Shown here: one piece after another, positions 49,691-60,602 of the stretch
How positions within the stretch are numbered: position 1 is the first letter of the stretch
How the letters are laid out: each line of letters opens with the position of its first letter
From: an uncultured Treponema sp.
GTDB lineage: Bacteria; Spirochaetota; Spirochaetia; Treponematales; Treponemataceae
Assembly: GCA_938039145.1 (NCBI GenBank)
Contig: CALHVG010000003.1
Span: forward strand, 10,937 to 74,936
Direction of reading: 5' to 3'
DNA length: 64,000 nucleotides
Notes under the pieces: generated by a model
Databases searched by the model: none
The model's input: the letters and a program-made list of their open reading frames with translations, nothing else
Told to the model about the DNA's origin: nothing
Position numbers and translations under genes: made by a program

Positions 49691-50135
49691 ATATGTCGTC
49701 GCTGTTCTGCGGCGATTTTATAAGGTTCTTTGAAGTCGGCGGATTAAAGTCCTGTGTTACCGTAAAGTCAATCTTCGTTTGAAGGTTTTCAGGATAACGC
49801 ACTCTGTGAAAAGTCGGTAAACGATACGCTTTTTTCAGGGGAGTCGATAGGCTCTAAGGACCAGACCAGTTGTCGGCGCTGTGCTTGATGATGATCGGTG
49901 GTTTAAGGCCAAGGTGTTTCGATATTATGAAACATCGTTGCAAAGTTCGTTTTGTCGAGCTTCATGTCCTAAAACACTCATCTTTTCATAAAGCCAGTAT
50001 TTAATTTTTGCGAAAAAGTGTGTCTGCGAATGGATTTTTCTATCAGGCGATATGGGATTCATTCTGGCTTAAAGTGCAACACATTAAATTATAATGCCGG
50101 ATTACCCGATAAGAAGATCCGGCAAGGAGAAAAAC
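49691..50135 (+). other. Long, possibly structured leader before tuf
   Basis: 445 nt with no convincing frame. It contains several stems: CGTCGC/GCGGCG near 49692, TGTTTC/GAAACA near 49917, and a perfect GCCGGAT/ATCCGGC (50096-50102, 50117-50123) that ends right at the AAGGAG of tuf. I recognise no known RNA family in it. It is either a regulatory leader or a small RNA followed by the tuf promoter. Confidence 0.4.
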
Positions 50136-51326
50136 ATGGCAAAGGAGAAGTTCGCGAGAACTAAGCCTCACATGAACGTTGGTACTATTGGTCACGTAGA
50201 CCATGGTAAGACAACACTTTCGGCAGCTATCACAACATACTGTGCTAATAAGTATGGTGATAAGTTGCTCAAGTATGACGAAATTGATAACGCTCCTGAG
50301 GAAAAAGAGCGTGGTATTACTATTAATACTCGTCATCTTGAGTATCAGTCTGACAAGAGGCACTATGCGCATATCGACTGTCCTGGACACGCCGACTATG
50401 TAAAGAACATGATTACCGGTGCTGCTCAGATGGATGGAGCGGTTCTTGTAATTGCTGCCTCTGACGGTGTTATGGCTCAGACAAAAGAACACCTTTTGCT
50501 TGCTAGGCAGGTAGGTGTTCCTAAGATTATCGTGTTCTTGAACAAGGTTGATATGCTCGACGGTGACGAAGAGATGTTGATGCTCGTTGAAGAAGACGTA
50601 AAAGACACAATCAAGAAGTACGGCTTTGCTGACGAGACCCCGATTATCAAGGGTTCTGCGTTCAAGGCGTTGAACGAAGCTTCAAATCCTGAGAACACAA
50701 AATGCATCGAAGAATTGCTTGCTGCAATGGACTCATGGTTCGATGATCCTGTAAGGGAAGAGGACAAGCCGTTCTTGATGCCAATCGAGGATATCTTCAC
50801 AATCTCCGGTCGTGGAACTGTAGTAACAGGACGAATCGAGCGTGGTGTTGTAAATATGGGAGAAACCGTGGAAATCGTTGGTATTCGTCCAACTGCTACA
50901 ACAACTGTTACTGGTATTGAAATGTTCCAGAAAACGCTTGAGCAGGGTATTCCGGGCGATAACGTCGGTATCCTTCTTCGTGGCGTTGAAAAGAAGGATG
51001 TTGTTCGCGGTCAGGTTCTTGCAAAGCCGGGTTCAATCCATCCTCACACAAAGTTCGAGGCTCAGCTTTACGTTCTTACAGAGGCTGAAGGCGGAAGACA
51101 TTCTTCATTCAGGAATGGTTATCGACCACAGTTCTACTTCAGAACTACGGACATCACGGGAACTATCATGCTCGGCGACGGCGTAGAAATGGTAAACCCT
51201 GGCGACAACGTAAAGGTTATCGGAGAACTTATCCACCCAATCGCTATGGACGAAGGTCTTAAACTTGCTATCCGTGAGGGCGGACGAACAATCGCTTCCG
51301 GACAGGTTACAAAGATTATCGAATAG
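50136..51326 (+). CDS. tuf: Elongation factor Tu
   Basis: 396 residues from the ATG at 50136 ([12 protein letters not shown]), preceded by AAGGAG; a frame from 50094 is open but lacks a site. GTPase motifs are GHVDHGKT (19-26), DCPGHADYV and NKVD. Domains 2 and 3 follow with [13 protein letters not shown] and [17 protein letters not shown]-Tu brings aminoacyl-tRNA to the ribosome. It heads the S10 operon as in other treponemes. Confidence 0.99.
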   Translation: MAKEKFARTKPHMNVGTIGHVDHGKTTLSAAITTYCANKYGDKLLKYDEIDNAPEEKERGITINTRHLEYQSDKRHYAHIDCPGHADYVKNMITGAAQMDGAVLVIAASDGVMAQTKEHLLLARQVGVPKIIVFLNKVDMLDGDEEMLMLVEEDVKDTIKKYGFADETPIIKGSAFKALNEASNPENTKCIEELLAAMDSWFDDPVREEDKPFLMPIEDIFTISGRGTVVTGRIERGVVNMGETVEIVGIRPTATTTVTGIEMFQKTLEQGIPGDNVGILLRGVEKKDVVRGQVLAKPGSIHPHTKFEAQLYVLTEAEGGRHSSFRNGYRPQFYFRTTDITGTIMLGDGVEMVNPGDNVKVIGELIHPIAMDEGLKLAIREGGRTIASGQVTKIIE

Positions 51327-51337
51327 TTATAGGTTTT

Positions 51338-51370
51338 AGGTCAGCCTGCGTTTTGTCGGGCTGACCTTTA
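51338..51370 (+). terminator. Attenuator-like hairpin between tuf and rpsJ
   Basis: AGGTCAGCC (51338-51346) pairs perfectly with GGCTGACCT (51359-51367), followed by TTAT only. It may reduce S10-operon transcription relative to tuf. Confidence 0.55.
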
Positions 51371-51388
51371 TCCTTGGAGGAAAAATTA

Positions 51389-51697
51389 ATGGCGAATGGA
51401 AAGATTCGTGTTCGACTTCGTGCATTTGATGTTGAACTGATCGATCGTAGTGCTAAGGCAATCGTTTCTGCAGTTCAGAAGTCCGGCGCAAAGGTTTCAG
51501 GACCAATCCCGCTTCCAACCAGAATCAATAAGGTGACGGTTCTTCGCTCGCCTCACGTAAACAAAAAGGCTCGTGAGCAGTTTGAGATGAGGACGCACAA
51601 ACGCCTTATCGACATTCTGAACCCTACCGAAGAAGTCATGAATTCTTTGATGAAGTTGGAACTTCCGGCAGGCGTTGCAGTCGAAATCAAGCAGTAA
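51389..51697 (+). CDS. rpsJ: 30S ribosomal protein S10
   Basis: 102 residues from the ATG at 51389. A TTG at 51374 is part of the ribosome binding site GGAGG, so it is not the start. S10 (also NusE) binds the 30S head and, with NusB, helps antitermination. The [16 protein letters not shown] start and [19 protein letters not shown] loop are typical. Confidence 0.98.
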   Translation: MANGKIRVRLRAFDVELIDRSAKAIVSAVQKSGAKVSGPIPLPTRINKVTVLRSPHVNKKAREQFEMRTHKRLIDILNPTEEVMNSLMKLELPAGVAVEIKQ

Positions 51698-51807
51698 ATT
51701 ATTGCTGCAGGAATAAGGTACGAACCCTCCGGATCTGGGTTGACGGCCGAAACAATTGGAACGAAGGTTCTGTTTTGCAGACTTTGTTCACAAAAGGAGT
51801 TATCAGA

Positions 51808-52431
51808 ATGAAAGGTCTGATTGCAAAAAAAGTAGGAATGACACAGGTATTCGACGAAGCCGGTAACTTAACACCTGTTACCGTGATCCGCGTTGAACCG
51901 AACACCGTTATTTCTACGAAAACTAAGGAAAAAAACGGCTACGATGCCGTCGTCCTTGGCGTAGGCGACCTGAAAGCAAACAAAGCTAACAAGGCGTACG
52001 CAGGAGTTTTCCCTGAAAACATTTCTCCAAAACGCACTCTTAAAGAGTTTAGGGACTTTGGGAAAGAGGTCGCAGTCGGCGACAAAATCGGTCTTGAACT
52101 CTTCAATGAATCGCGTTTCTTGGATGTTACAGCCACTTCAAAAGGAAAGGGCTTTCAGGGCGTTATGAAAAGATGGGGCTTCCACGGTGGACGAGCCACT
52201 CACGGTTCGAAATTCCACAGAGAGCCGGGCGGAACGGGTGCTTGTACAACTCCGGGTCGCAGTTTCAAGAACATCAAGCTCCCCGGACATATGGGATTCA
52301 GGCGTGTAACCGTACAGAATCTAAAGATTGTAAAACTCGATCCTGAACTGAATGTGATTTTGGTTCGTGGAGCCGTACCGGGCGTAAGAGACTGCACTCT
52401 CATCGTGAAGTCAGCAGTGAAGAAAGACTAG
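51808..52431 (+). CDS. rplC: 50S ribosomal protein L3
   Basis: 208 residues from the ATG at 51808, with AGGAG before it. L3 reaches the peptidyl-transferase centre through its central loop ([14 protein letters not shown]...). The 110-nt spacer before it has small stems and may carry S10-operon leader control, as L4 does in E. coli; that is a guess. Confidence 0.98.
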   Translation: MKGLIAKKVGMTQVFDEAGNLTPVTVIRVEPNTVISTKTKEKNGYDAVVLGVGDLKANKANKAYAGVFPENISPKRTLKEFRDFGKEVAVGDKIGLELFNESRFLDVTATSKGKGFQGVMKRWGFHGGRATHGSKFHREPGGTGACTTPGRSFKNIKLPGHMGFRRVTVQNLKIVKLDPELNVILVRGAVPGVRDCTLIVKSAVKKD

Positions 52432-52442
52432 GAGAATCGGAT

Positions 52443-53081
52443 ATGGAAAAGAAAGTATATTCAACTTCTGGAAAAGAACTGCGTACAATCACTCTTGATG
52501 ATGGTGTGTTCAATCTTCCAGAAAACGATGCCGTTATTTACTATGCCATAACAAACGAACTGGCGAATATGCGAGTGGGAACGGCTTGCACCAAAACCCG
52601 TGCTGAAGTCCATGGTTCGAATGCTAAGCCATACAAGCAGAAGGGAACGGGTAATGCTCGTCGCGGTGATAAAAAATCGCCGATAATGGTTGGCGGAGGT
52701 ACGATTTTCGGACCTAAACCCCGTGATTTCAGTTATTCCATTCCAAAGAAAGAAAAAAGACTTGCAATGAAAACAATACTTTCAATGCAGGCTAGAAGCG
52801 ACAGGTTCACTGTCGTGGAGGATTTTACCATTGAATCCGGTAAAACAAAGGATTTGGTTGGAATTCTCAATAATTTTTCAAAAAACGAAAGGACTGTAAT
52901 CATCCTTAAAGATGATGACAGGAAAATCAAGCAGGCTGGTCGAAACATTCCGACTCTCTCGTTTCTTTCTTTCAATCGTCTTAGGGCTCACGATTTGTTC
53001 TACGCCCGCAAGATTGTTGTTCTTGAAAGTGCGGTGAAGAATCTTTCGGAGTTTTATGCCGAAGACAAGGAGGCTAAATAA
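52443..53081 (+). CDS. rplD: 50S ribosomal protein L4
   Basis: 212 residues. The long loop [19 protein letters not shown] lines the exit tunnel and is a macrolide-resistance site. Its stop overlaps the rplW start by one base (TAATG). Confidence 0.98.
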   Translation: MEKKVYSTSGKELRTITLDDGVFNLPENDAVIYYAITNELANMRVGTACTKTRAEVHGSNAKPYKQKGTGNARRGDKKSPIMVGGGTIFGPKPRDFSYSIPKKEKRLAMKTILSMQARSDRFTVVEDFTIESGKTKDLVGILNNFSKNERTVIILKDDDRKIKQAGRNIPTLSFLSFNRLRAHDLFYARKIVVLESAVKNLSEFYAEDKEAK

Positions 53082-53365
53082 TGGATTTTACAGATATTCT
53101 TATTGAGCCTGTCGTTACAGAAAAGGCAAATGAACTAAGGGATCAGAACAAGTATGTTTTCATAGTTCATCCATCTGCAACAAAAACTGAAATAAAAGAA
53201 GCGGTTTCAAAACTTTTCAATGTTAAGGTTGTGAACTGCAGAACAATCAATGTTATGGGCAAAATGAAGCGGCTTCGCGGCAAGCAGGGACGCACAAGCT
53301 CATACAAAAAGGCAATCGTACGTCTTGCTTCTGGACAGACAATCCAGGCGTTTGAGGGCGTATAG
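53081..53365 (+). CDS. rplW: 50S ribosomal protein L23
   Basis: 94 residues. L23 sits at the tunnel exit and docks trigger factor and SRP. PVVTEKANEL and NVKVVNCRTINVMGKMKR are the family parts. It is coupled to rplD by a one-base overlap. Confidence 0.97.
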   Translation: MDFTDILIEPVVTEKANELRDQNKYVFIVHPSATKTEIKEAVSKLFNVKVVNCRTINVMGKMKRLRGKQGRTSSYKKAIVRLASGQTIQAFEGV

Positions 53366-53390
53366 GTTCGCTTGCTAAGGGGATATAGAA

Positions 53391-54215
53391 ATGGCTCTTA
53401 AAGTATATAAGCCAATTACTGCAGGCACACGAGGACGTGTTGACCTGGTCAGAGATGAACTGACAACCGATAGACCCGAAAAAACATTGGTGTCAGGGAA
53501 AAAGTCTACTGGAGGTCGCGGTCAAGGCGGTCGTATTTCTGTGCGACATCGTGGCGGCGGTCACAAGAGACGCTATCGTGAGATTGATTTCAAGCGTGAC
53601 AAGCATGGAATCCCGGGAACTGTAAAGACAATCGAATACGATCCTAACCGTTCTGCGAACATTGCGTTGGTATTCTATGCCGATGGCGACAAGCGCTACA
53701 TCATAGCGCCGAAGGGTTTGCAGGTCGGTCAGAAAATCATGTCCGGCGAGAATGCTACTCCGGTAGTTGGAAATGCTCTTCCGCTGGAAAGAATTCCTGT
53801 TGGTTTTACAATCCATAACATCGAGCTTACGCTCGGTCGCGGCGGACAGATGGTTCGTTCCGCAGGTGCCAGCGCGCAGATTGCAGGTCATGAAGGCGAC
53901 TATGTGATTGTTCGTCTTCCTTCCAGCGAAATGCGAAAGGTTCACGGCAAATGCTATGCCACGATAGGTGTTGTTGGAAATGAGGACCACATGAATGTTC
54001 AGCTTGGAAAAGCAGGACACAAGCGTTGGCTTGGTATTCGTCCTACCGTCCGTGGTATGGCGATGAACCCTGTCGATCATCCGCTTGGTGGTGGTGAAGG
54101 TGCCGGAAAAGGACGTAACCCTGTTACTCCATGGGGACAGCCTTGCAAAGGTTACAAAACTCGCAACAAGCGCAAGCCGTCGAGCAAGTTTATTGTTTCG
54201 CGCCGCAAGAAGTAG
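53391..54215 (+). CDS. rplB: 50S ribosomal protein L2
   Basis: 274 residues, normal length. L2 supports the peptidyl-transferase centre and subunit joining. The key His is in the C-terminal [14 protein letters not shown] segment, and the N-terminal [20 protein letters not shown] is standard. Confidence 0.98.
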   Translation: MALKVYKPITAGTRGRVDLVRDELTTDRPEKTLVSGKKSTGGRGQGGRISVRHRGGGHKRRYREIDFKRDKHGIPGTVKTIEYDPNRSANIALVFYADGDKRYIIAPKGLQVGQKIMSGENATPVVGNALPLERIPVGFTIHNIELTLGRGGQMVRSAGASAQIAGHEGDYVIVRLPSSEMRKVHGKCYATIGVVGNEDHMNVQLGKAGHKRWLGIRPTVRGMAMNPVDHPLGGGEGAGKGRNPVTPWGQPCKGYKTRNKRKPSSKFIVSRRKK

Positions 54216-54232
54216 TTGCATAGGAGGTAACT

Positions 54233-54517
54233 GTGTCAAGATCTGTTAAAAAAGGGCCTTTTGTAGAGAAATCCCTTTACAAAAAGATAGTAGCAATGAA
54301 CAAAGAAGCGGACAGAAAGATGATAAAAACATATTCTCGATGCTCCACAATCATTCCTGAAATGGTAGGCAATACTATTTCTGTATACAATGGAAAATCA
54401 TGGATTCCGGTGTATATCACAGAGAACTTGGTTGGTCATAAACTCGGAGAGTTTGCGCCGACCCGTACGTTCCGTGGACATGCCGGTTCAGATAAAACAG
54501 CCAAGGCTGGCAAGTAA
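54233..54517 (+). CDS. rpsS: 30S ribosomal protein S19
   Basis: 94 residues with a GTG start after AGGAGG. S19 lies in the 30S head next to S13. It begins [14 protein letters not shown] and has the [15 protein letters not shown] end typical of the family. Confidence 0.97.
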   Translation: MSRSVKKGPFVEKSLYKKIVAMNKEADRKMIKTYSRCSTIIPEMVGNTISVYNGKSWIPVYITENLVGHKLGEFAPTRTFRGHAGSDKTAKAGK

Positions 54518-54528
54518 AGGTGGATATT

Positions 54529-54885
54529 ATGGCTGAAAAGAAAGGTTATGTAGCCACTTCTAAGTTCCTTATCGCTTCTCCGACAAAGGTTCGTCCGGTA
54601 GCTAAAGTTATCAATCAGAAACCTTGTACCAGGGCAATGGCAATCTTGGCCAATATGCCCCAGAAGGGTGCCGGGCTTATCAGTGCTACTCTAAAGTCGG
54701 CGATTGCTAATGCGTTGTATGCCAACGATAAGCTTGACGAAGATATGCTTTACGTAAAAGAAATCAGGATAGACGAAGGTCCGAGATTGAAGAGGGTTTG
54801 GTTTCGTGCTCGTGGACGTGCCGATCAGCTTGTGAAGCGTATGTGTCATATTACTGTTGTAGTTGACGAAAAGGCGGGGGAATAA
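54529..54885 (+). CDS. rplV: 50S ribosomal protein L22
   Basis: 118 residues from the ATG at 54529, preceded by AAAGGTGG. A GTG at 54520 lies inside that site. L22's long hairpin ([21 protein letters not shown]) reaches the tunnel constriction with L4. Confidence 0.96.
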   Translation: MAEKKGYVATSKFLIASPTKVRPVAKVINQKPCTRAMAILANMPQKGAGLISATLKSAIANALYANDKLDEDMLYVKEIRIDEGPRLKRVWFRARGRADQLVKRMCHITVVVDEKAGE

Positions 54886-54886
54886 A

Positions 54887-55645
54887 GTGGGTCAGAAAGT
54901 TAATCCAATCGGTTTGCGCCTAGGCGTGAACAAAACGTGGCAGTCAACATGGTATGCGAATTCTCGCGAATATGCAGACTTGGTTCTTGAAGATATTAAG
55001 ATCCGTAAAATGGTCATGAATCTTCCGGAGTGTAAAAACGCTGATATCGCAGAAATCGAGATTGTTCGTCATCCGCAGCGAGTTACGATTATGATTCACA
55101 CCGCTAGACCGGGAGTGATTATCGGGGTCAAGGGTGCGACCATCGAGGAAATCAGCAAGAGCATCCAGTCGCAGCTTACAAAAAAAGTTCAGATTAAGAT
55201 TAAGGAAGTCAAGCGGGCGGACGTAAACGCCAGTTTGATTGCCCAGAATATCGGTCGCCAGCTTTCCGGTCGCGGTTCGTACCGCAAGGCATTGAAGCAG
55301 TCCGTTGGAAATGCAATGCGTGCCGGTGCGCAGGGTATCAAGATTCGCATTTCAGGTCGTCTTGGCGGTTCGGACATGACCCGAACGGAAGAACACAAGG
55401 AAGGTCGAGTTCCGCTTCATACGCTTAGAGCAAACATCGATTATTCTACTTATGAGGCACATACAACGTACGGAAAAATCGGTATAAAAGTGTGGGTCTA
55501 TAATGGAATGAACTATGGCATCGAGCAGAATGAAGATGCAGGTCAACTTGTCAGAAAACCGCGCCGTGAACGTCGCCCGTCAGACAAGAATGAAGGTGCA
55601 GATAAGGCTGAGAAATCAGGACCTTCTGCAAAGGCAAGGAGCTAA
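54887..55645 (+). CDS. rpsC: 30S ribosomal protein S3
   Basis: 252 residues from the GTG at 54887 ([12 protein letters not shown]), which starts 1 bp after the rplV stop. A KH domain ([15 protein letters not shown]) binds rRNA at the mRNA entry channel. A Lys/Glu/Ser-rich tail of about 35 residues extends the C-terminus. Confidence 0.97.
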   Translation: MGQKVNPIGLRLGVNKTWQSTWYANSREYADLVLEDIKIRKMVMNLPECKNADIAEIEIVRHPQRVTIMIHTARPGVIIGVKGATIEEISKSIQSQLTKKVQIKIKEVKRADVNASLIAQNIGRQLSGRGSYRKALKQSVGNAMRAGAQGIKIRISGRLGGSDMTRTEEHKEGRVPLHTLRANIDYSTYEAHTTYGKIGIKVWVYNGMNYGIEQNEDAGQLVRKPRRERRPSDKNEGADKAEKSGPSAKARS

Positions 55646-55648
55646 GGT

Positions 55649-56068
55649 ATGCCATTAAGTCCTAAAAGAGTTATGCACCGCAAGGTGCAGCGTGGTAGGG
55701 AAAAAGGAAACGCTACCCGCGACAACTACATTGACTTCGGCGAGATTGCTCTTGTGGCAATGGAACCGACGTGGTTAAGTGCTCGTGTAATAGAGGCAGC
55801 TCGTGTTGCCATCAACCGAAAACTTGACCGAAAAGGAAAGGTTTGGATTCGAGTCTTCCCAGACAAGCCGATTTCCAAAAAACCTGCTGAAGTTCGAATG
55901 GGTAAGGGTAAAGGCGCCCCTGAATCATGGGCAGCCGTTATCAAGCCAGGAACGATTCTGTTCGAGATTGCCGGAGTGGATCTTGCTCTTGCGCACAGGG
56001 CTCTGGAGCTCGCAAGCGACAAACTTCCGATAATCACGAGAATCGCTTATAAGCCTACACAAGACTAA
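55649..56068 (+). CDS. rplP: 50S ribosomal protein L16
   Basis: 139 residues. L16 supports the A-site tRNA elbow. [16 protein letters not shown] at the start, and the [18 protein letters not shown] loop that carries the hydroxylated/evernimicin-linked Arg region in other species, are clear. Confidence 0.98.
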   Translation: MPLSPKRVMHRKVQRGREKGNATRDNYIDFGEIALVAMEPTWLSARVIEAARVAINRKLDRKGKVWIRVFPDKPISKKPAEVRMGKGKGAPESWAAVIKPGTILFEIAGVDLALAHRALELASDKLPIITRIAYKPTQD

Positions 56069-56079
56069 GGAGGAATAAG

Positions 56080-56295
56080 ATGGCTGATTCAAAATCGAAG
56101 AAGAATGACAAAGAACTGTCTTATTCAGAATTGGTTTCAAAACGTGATGCGCTTAAGAAGGAATACATGGATCTTCGTTTCAAGATGGTAGTGTCCCATG
56201 TAGATAATCCAATGCAGAAACGGACAATGCGCCGAGAAATCGCACGCTTGAATACGTTCATCCGGCAGAAAGAAATCGCCGGAGAAAATAAGTAG
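56080..56295 (+). CDS. rpmC: 50S ribosomal protein L29
   Basis: 71 residues, two long helices (LSYSELVSKRDALKKEYMDLRF and TMRREIARLNTFI). L29 sits near L23 at the tunnel exit. AGGAGG precedes the start. Confidence 0.95.
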   Translation: MADSKSKKNDKELSYSELVSKRDALKKEYMDLRFKMVVSHVDNPMQKRTMRREIARLNTFIRQKEIAGENK

Positions 56296-56305
56296 GAGCT
56301 GAACC

Positions 56306-56581
56306 GTGGAAGAAAATGCTGTTCAGAAAGCAAAGGGTACAAAGCGTTCATTTGTCGGACTGGTAACAAGCGACAAGATGGACAAATCCATTGTAGTTAC
56401 GGTTTCAACAAAGAAAATGGACCGTCTTTACAAAAAATATGTAACACGATCTAAGAAATACATGGCTCACGATGAAGAGAATTCCGCTCATATCGGGGAC
56501 ACTGTTCGGATTGTGGAAAGCAGACCTCTCAGCAGACGAAAACGCTGGCGTCTTGTCGAAATTGTGGAACGAGCTAAATAA
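56306..56581 (+). CDS. rpsQ: 30S ribosomal protein S17
   Basis: 91 residues, GTG start. An OB-fold protein that binds 16S helix 11. [19 protein letters not shown] and the [18 protein letters not shown] end are family-typical. Confidence 0.96.
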   Translation: MEENAVQKAKGTKRSFVGLVTSDKMDKSIVVTVSTKKMDRLYKKYVTRSKKYMAHDEENSAHIGDTVRIVESRPLSRRKRWRLVEIVERAK

Positions 56582-56597
56582 GGTAGGAGTGTAAAGT

Positions 56598-56966
56598 ATG
56601 ATTCAAATGCAGTCATGTATGACAGTCGCTGACAACTCCGGTGCCAAGATTGCTCAGTGCATCAAGGTGCTTGGCGGTACGCACCGCCGATATGCCGGAA
56701 TTGGCGACATTGTAGTTGTGGCTATCAAGGATGCCATTCCTACATCTACAATCAAGAAGGGGACGATTGAGAAGGCGGTTATTGTTCGTCAGGCAAAAGA
56801 ATATCGCCGCCCGGACGGAACTTACATTCGCTTTGACGATAACGCTTGCGTAATCGTGGACGACAACAAGAATCCTAAGGGAAAACGCATTTTTGGACCT
56901 GTAGCCAGGGAGCTTCGAGATATGGATTTCATGAAAATCGTGTCGCTTGCTCCAGAGGTTTTGTAA
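56598..56966 (+). CDS. rplN: 50S ribosomal protein L14
   Basis: 122 residues, [17 protein letters not shown] start. L14 forms intersubunit bridges with 16S rRNA and is the docking site of the silencing factor RsfS. Normal length and motifs. Confidence 0.98.
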   Translation: MIQMQSCMTVADNSGAKIAQCIKVLGGTHRRYAGIGDIVVVAIKDAIPTSTIKKGTIEKAVIVRQAKEYRRPDGTYIRFDDNACVIVDDNKNPKGKRIFGPVARELRDMDFMKIVSLAPEVL

Positions 56967-56978
56967 GGAGATATGGAT

Positions 56979-57296
56979 ATGCAGAAGAAATTCAAGATCC
57001 GTAAAGACGATACAGTGCAGGTCCTTGCAGGAAAGGATAAGGGAAAACGAGGAACTGTTGTCCGTATTGTTTCCAAGAAGGATGCCGTAATCGTATCCGG
57101 AATAAACATTGTTAAAAAGGCAATGAAAAAAAGAAGCGAACAGGATCAGGGTGGAATCGTGGAAATCGAAGCTCCTCTCAACATCTCGAATGTCGGCATC
57201 GTATGTAAAAAATGCGGTCGTCCTGTTAGAATCGGTTATAAGATTGACGGGGACAAAAAAGTCCGAGTCTGTCGAAAATGTGGAGATATACTGTAA
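56979..57296 (+). CDS. rplX: 50S ribosomal protein L24
   Basis: 105 residues from the second ATG (56979), because AAGGAG (56965-56970) is 8 bp from it and only 2 bp from the ATG at 56973. The KOW motif ([19 protein letters not shown]) starts 50S assembly. The late [23 protein letters not shown]ys pairs are seen in many bacterial L24. The stop overlaps rplE by one base. Confidence 0.96.
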   Translation: MQKKFKIRKDDTVQVLAGKDKGKRGTVVRIVSKKDAVIVSGINIVKKAMKKRSEQDQGGIVEIEAPLNISNVGIVCKKCGRPVRIGYKIDGDKKVRVCRKCGDIL

Positions 57297-57847
57297 TGGC
57301 TAATTACGTACCTCGGCTTAAGAAAGTCTATAAAGACGAAATCGCCCCTGCGCTGGTAAAAGAGTTCAATTACTCTTCACCGATGCAGATTCCTGCTGTC
57401 AAGAAAATCGTTGTCAGCATGGGAGTTGGCGAGGCTCTCACAAACAAGAAACTCCTTGATGCCGCAGTAAATGACTTGACCCTGATCACCGGTCAGAAGG
57501 CTGTTAAGACTAAGGCAAAAAAGAGTATCGCAAACTTTAAGTTGCGTGAGGGCAATGAAATTGGAGCAATGGTTACTTTGCGCGGAACAATTATGTATGA
57601 ATTTTTGGATCGCCTTATAAATGTTGCTTTTCCACGAATCAAGGACTTCCGTGGGATCAAGGCTACCGGCTTTGACGGACACGGAAACTTTTCGGTTGGC
57701 ATTACCGAACAGTTGATATTCCCGGAAATCGATTTTGATAAAATCGCAAAGGTTTCCGGCATGAACATCACTTTCGTAACCAGCGCAAAGACAGATGCGG
57801 AAGCAAAATCTTTGCTTGCCAAATTCAATATGCCGTTCCGTAAATAG
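57296..57847 (+). CDS. rplE: 50S ribosomal protein L5
   Basis: 183 residues from the ATG at 57296 ([12 protein letters not shown]), which overlaps the rplX stop as TAATG. L5 binds 5S rRNA and contacts the P-site t[24 protein letters not shown] and the DFRGI segment are characteristic. Confidence 0.98.
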   Translation: MANYVPRLKKVYKDEIAPALVKEFNYSSPMQIPAVKKIVVSMGVGEALTNKKLLDAAVNDLTLITGQKAVKTKAKKSIANFKLREGNEIGAMVTLRGTIMYEFLDRLINVAFPRIKDFRGIKATGFDGHGNFSVGITEQLIFPEIDFDKIAKVSGMNITFVTSAKTDAEAKSLLAKFNMPFRK

Positions 57848-57859
57848 AGTGAGGGATAC

Positions 57860-58045
57860 ATGGCTAAGAAATCATTGGTAATAAAAGCCGCTCGCAAACA
57901 GAAATATGAGACAAGGCAGTACAACCGCTGTCAGATTTGCGGACGACCACGTGGATATTTGCGTAAGTACAAGATGTGTCGCATCTGCTTCCGTAAATTA
58001 GCAAGTGAAGGCCTTTTACCGGGCGTCACAAAGTCATCTTGGTAG
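57860..58045 (+). CDS. rpsN: 30S ribosomal protein S14, zinc-binding type Z
   Basis: 61 residues, the short zinc form. CQICGR and CRICFR supply four Cys. With C+ L33 and C+ L36 in the same window, all three proteins that often have zinc-free copies are here in the zinc form. Confidence 0.97.
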   Translation: MAKKSLVIKAARKQKYETRQYNRCQICGRPRGYLRKYKMCRICFRKLASEGLLPGVTKSSW

Positions 58046-58062
58046 AGTGGTAGGAGGATAAT

Positions 58063-58461
58063 ATGAGTGCATCAGATCCGGTAGCAGATATGCTGACTAA
58101 GGTTCGCAATGCGGCTGTAGCCCGCCACGAAAAGGTTGATATTCCTGCTTCAAAGCTCAAGCTTGAAATCGTAAAGATAATGAAGACGGAAGGATACATC
58201 AAGAACTTCAAAAAGGTTCAGGAAGATGGAAAAGCGGTTATCCGCATAATTTTAAGATATGACGACAGCAATAATCCTGTGATTCACGGCGTAAAGAAAA
58301 TTTCTACGCCCGGTCGTCGGGTTTATTCAGGCTACAAGGATTTGCCGCGAGTGTTTAACGGCTACGGTACAATCATCGTTTCTACTTCTTCCGGTGTAAC
58401 TACCGGCAAGAAGGCTTCCGAGAAAATGGTCGGCGGCGAACTTATTTGTTCAATTTGGTAA
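58063..58461 (+). CDS. rpsH: 30S ribosomal protein S8
   Basis: 132 residues. S8 binds 16S helix 21 and, in E. coli, represses the spc operon. [14 protein letters not shown] at the start and the [12 protein letters not shown] loop at the end are the signatures. Confidence 0.98.
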   Translation: MSASDPVADMLTKVRNAAVARHEKVDIPASKLKLEIVKIMKTEGYIKNFKKVQEDGKAVIRIILRYDDSNNPVIHGVKKISTPGRRVYSGYKDLPRVFNGYGTIIVSTSSGVTTGKKASEKMVGGELICSIW

Positions 58462-58474
58462 TAGGGAGGAAAAG

Positions 58475-59014
58475 ATGTCTAAATTAGGTAAACTTCCTGT
58501 AACTATTCCGGCCGGCGTTACCGTGACGGTCGCAAACAATCTTGTTAGCGTCAAAGGTCCGAAAGGCGAACTGAAGCAGGATTTCAGTAACAACGTAAAA
58601 GTTCAGGTAAAGGGAACTGAGGTCATCGTGGAGACGGCCAATGATTCCAAGCAGGCGGGAGCCGATCACGGTCTTTATAGAACTCTTATCAACAATATGG
58701 TGATAGGAGTTTCATCGGGTTTCTCAAAGACATTGGTTGTTACCGGTGTAGGTTATCGTTCCGAAGTTCAGGGAAAGATTCTGATGATGAACCTCGGCTA
58801 TTCAAACGATTTCTTTATCGCCATTCCCGAAGGCATTTCAGTTACTACTGACGCAGCGGGAAAGGTTACAATTTCCGGAGCAGACAAGCAGCAGGTCGGG
58901 GAATTCAGCGCACAAATCCGTAAACTTCGTAAACCTGAACCATACAAGGGAAAGGGAATACGCTACAGCACGGAAGTTATCAGGCGCAAGGTCGGAAAGA
59001 CCGGTGTTAAATAA
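58475..59014 (+). CDS. rplF: 50S ribosomal protein L6
   Basis: 179 residues with two similar domains, near the sarcin-ricin loop. [16 protein letters not shown] and the [19 protein letters not shown] end are clear. Confidence 0.98.
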   Translation: MSKLGKLPVTIPAGVTVTVANNLVSVKGPKGELKQDFSNNVKVQVKGTEVIVETANDSKQAGADHGLYRTLINNMVIGVSSGFSKTLVVTGVGYRSEVQGKILMMNLGYSNDFFIAIPEGISVTTDAAGKVTISGADKQQVGEFSAQIRKLRKPEPYKGKGIRYSTEVIRRKVGKTGVK

Positions 59015-59025
59015 GGTGGAACGCT

Positions 59026-59388
59026 ATGCTTAGAAAACTGAATGACAAACAACGAAAGAGATTGCACAGGAAGATTCATATCCGCAAAAGGGTGTATGGA
59101 ACTGCCGAGCGTCCTCGCATGACGGTAACTCGTTCCAACAGAAATCTTTCGGTGCAGATAGTTAATGATGACGAGGGCAAAACTCTTGCTTCTATTTCTA
59201 CATTGGAAAAGGAATTTGCAGATTTGAAGCCTGTTACGGCAGATGCTGCAAAGCTCGGAGAAGCTTTGGGCGCACGTCTTAAAGATAAAAAGATTACGAA
59301 AGTGGTTTTTGACCGCAACGGTTATCTTTATCACGGTGTTGTTAAAGCCCTTGCAGATGGTACCCGCAAAGCCGGGATCGAATTCTAG
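59026..59388 (+). CDS. rplR: 50S ribosomal protein L18
   Basis: 120 residues. Binds 5S rRNA with L5. [20 protein letters not shown] and the [20 protein letters not shown] end are typical. Confidence 0.98.
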   Translation: MLRKLNDKQRKRLHRKIHIRKRVYGTAERPRMTVTRSNRNLSVQIVNDDEGKTLASISTLEKEFADLKPVTADAAKLGEALGARLKDKKITKVVFDRNGYLYHGVVKALADGTRKAGIEF

Positions 59389-59397
59389 GAGTCGCTG

Positions 59398-59913
59398 ATG
59401 GAACGCCAGAATAAATTTGATAAAGATCCGAAAGAGAAGGAGTTTGTCGAAAAACTCGTTACTCTGAACAGAACCGCAAAGACCGTAAAAGGCGGTCGCC
59501 GAATGTCTTTCGCAGCTCTGACTGTTGTAGGGGATCAGAAAGGTCGTGTGGGATATGGTTTTGGAAAAGCCAATGACGTGTCCGAAGCCATAAAAAAGAG
59601 TGTTGAGCGTGCAAAAAGAAGCATGGTTTTCATGCCGATGAAAAACGGCACTATTCCGCATGAAATAATCGGAAAATACAAAAGTTCCGAGGTTCTTCTG
59701 AAGCCCGCTTGTCCCGGTACGGGTATAAACGCCGGCGGTGCGGTTCGCTCCGTGATGGATGCGGCTGGAATCACAGATGTAATTTCCAAGTCGCTGGGTT
59801 CCAGGACTTCTGTGAACGTTGTAAGGGCAACTTTCAATGCAATAGTAAATCTTATGGATGCAAAGAAAATTGCCGCAGGCAGGGGAAAGACTCTCGACGA
59901 GATGTGGGGTTAG
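59398..59913 (+). CDS. rpsE: 30S ribosomal protein S5
   Basis: 171 residues. It has a double-stranded-RNA-like N-terminal domain and the KVGYGFGKANDVSEAI-type loop, here GRVGYGFGKANDV, tied to spectinomycin response and mRNA unwinding. GGAG overlaps the rplR stop. Confidence 0.98.
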   Translation: MERQNKFDKDPKEKEFVEKLVTLNRTAKTVKGGRRMSFAALTVVGDQKGRVGYGFGKANDVSEAIKKSVERAKRSMVFMPMKNGTIPHEIIGKYKSSEVLLKPACPGTGINAGGAVRSVMDAAGITDVISKSLGSRTSVNVVRATFNAIVNLMDAKKIAAGRGKTLDEMWG

Positions 59914-59916
59914 ACG

Positions 59917-60108
59917 ATGGCAAAGGCTAAACAGATTAAGATTACGCTTAGAAGAAGTACAATCGGACAGAAGCCGGCTGTTGTCGCTACGGTTCGCAGT
60001 CTTGGTTTAAGAAGAATCAGTTCTTCGGTTATTCAAAACGATACAGATCCTGTGAGAGGCATGGTGAGAGCGGTTTCTCATCTTGTGACTGTAGAGGAGG
60101 TAAAATAA
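59917..60108 (+). CDS. rpmD: 50S ribosomal protein L30
   Basis: 63 residues, [17 protein letters not shown] start, short bacterial form. Shares TAATG with rplO. Confidence 0.96.
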   Translation: MAKAKQIKITLRRSTIGQKPAVVATVRSLGLRRISSSVIQNDTDPVRGMVRAVSHLVTVEEVK

Positions 60109-60587
60109 TGTCAGATTATAATCCAGTTCTAAAAGCTCCTCGCGGTGCTAACAAAAAGCCGAAACGAGTGGGACGAGGTTCTTCATCCGGACTCGGAACT
60201 ACAGCCGGCAGAGGTAACAAAGGTCAGCAGTCCCGTTCCGGCGGCGGAAATCCGTATGTCGGTTTTGAAGGTGGACAGATGCCTCTTTACAGGCGAGTTG
60301 CCATTCGCGGATTTTCGAACGCTCTTTTCAAAAAGGAGTATGTTTGCATCAATGTGAATATGCTTGAGCCTAAATATTCCGATGGCGAAACCGTGAACAG
60401 AGATACTTTGGCGGAAAGAGGATTCATTTCAAAGAAGACAAAAAAATTGGTGAAAATCCTCGGCAACGGCGAAATCACAAAAAAACTCAATGTCGAAGTG
60501 GACAAGGTTTCCGCTTCTGCGAAAGAGAAAATTGAAAAGGCCGGTGGTACGGTAAAAGTTCCGGAAACAGCCGACGAAGACAAATAG
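60108..60587 (+). CDS. rplO: 50S ribosomal protein L15
   Basis: 159 residues. The Gly/Arg-rich N-terminal extension (KRVGRGSSSGLGTTAGRGNKG) threads into 23S rRNA, and the globular end has VRGFSN-like AIRGFSNALFKKEY. Coupled to rpmD. Confidence 0.97.
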   Translation: MSDYNPVLKAPRGANKKPKRVGRGSSSGLGTTAGRGNKGQQSRSGGGNPYVGFEGGQMPLYRRVAIRGFSNALFKKEYVCINVNMLEPKYSDGETVNRDTLAERGFISKKTKKLVKILGNGEITKKLNVEVDKVSASAKEKIEKAGGTVKVPETADEDK

Positions 60588-60602
60588 GCGGCGGGGTAGA
60601 AC

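Noticed and set aside
49690..50090. tmRNA, SRP RNA, RNase P RNA or 6S RNA in the tuf leader
   Set aside because: None of the conserved cores of these RNAs could be found on either strand.
49587..50135. Missing fusA between rpsG and tuf as an unusual loss
   Set aside because: Treponemes commonly keep fusA elsewhere. The gap contains no remnant of it, so this is ordinary for the lineage.
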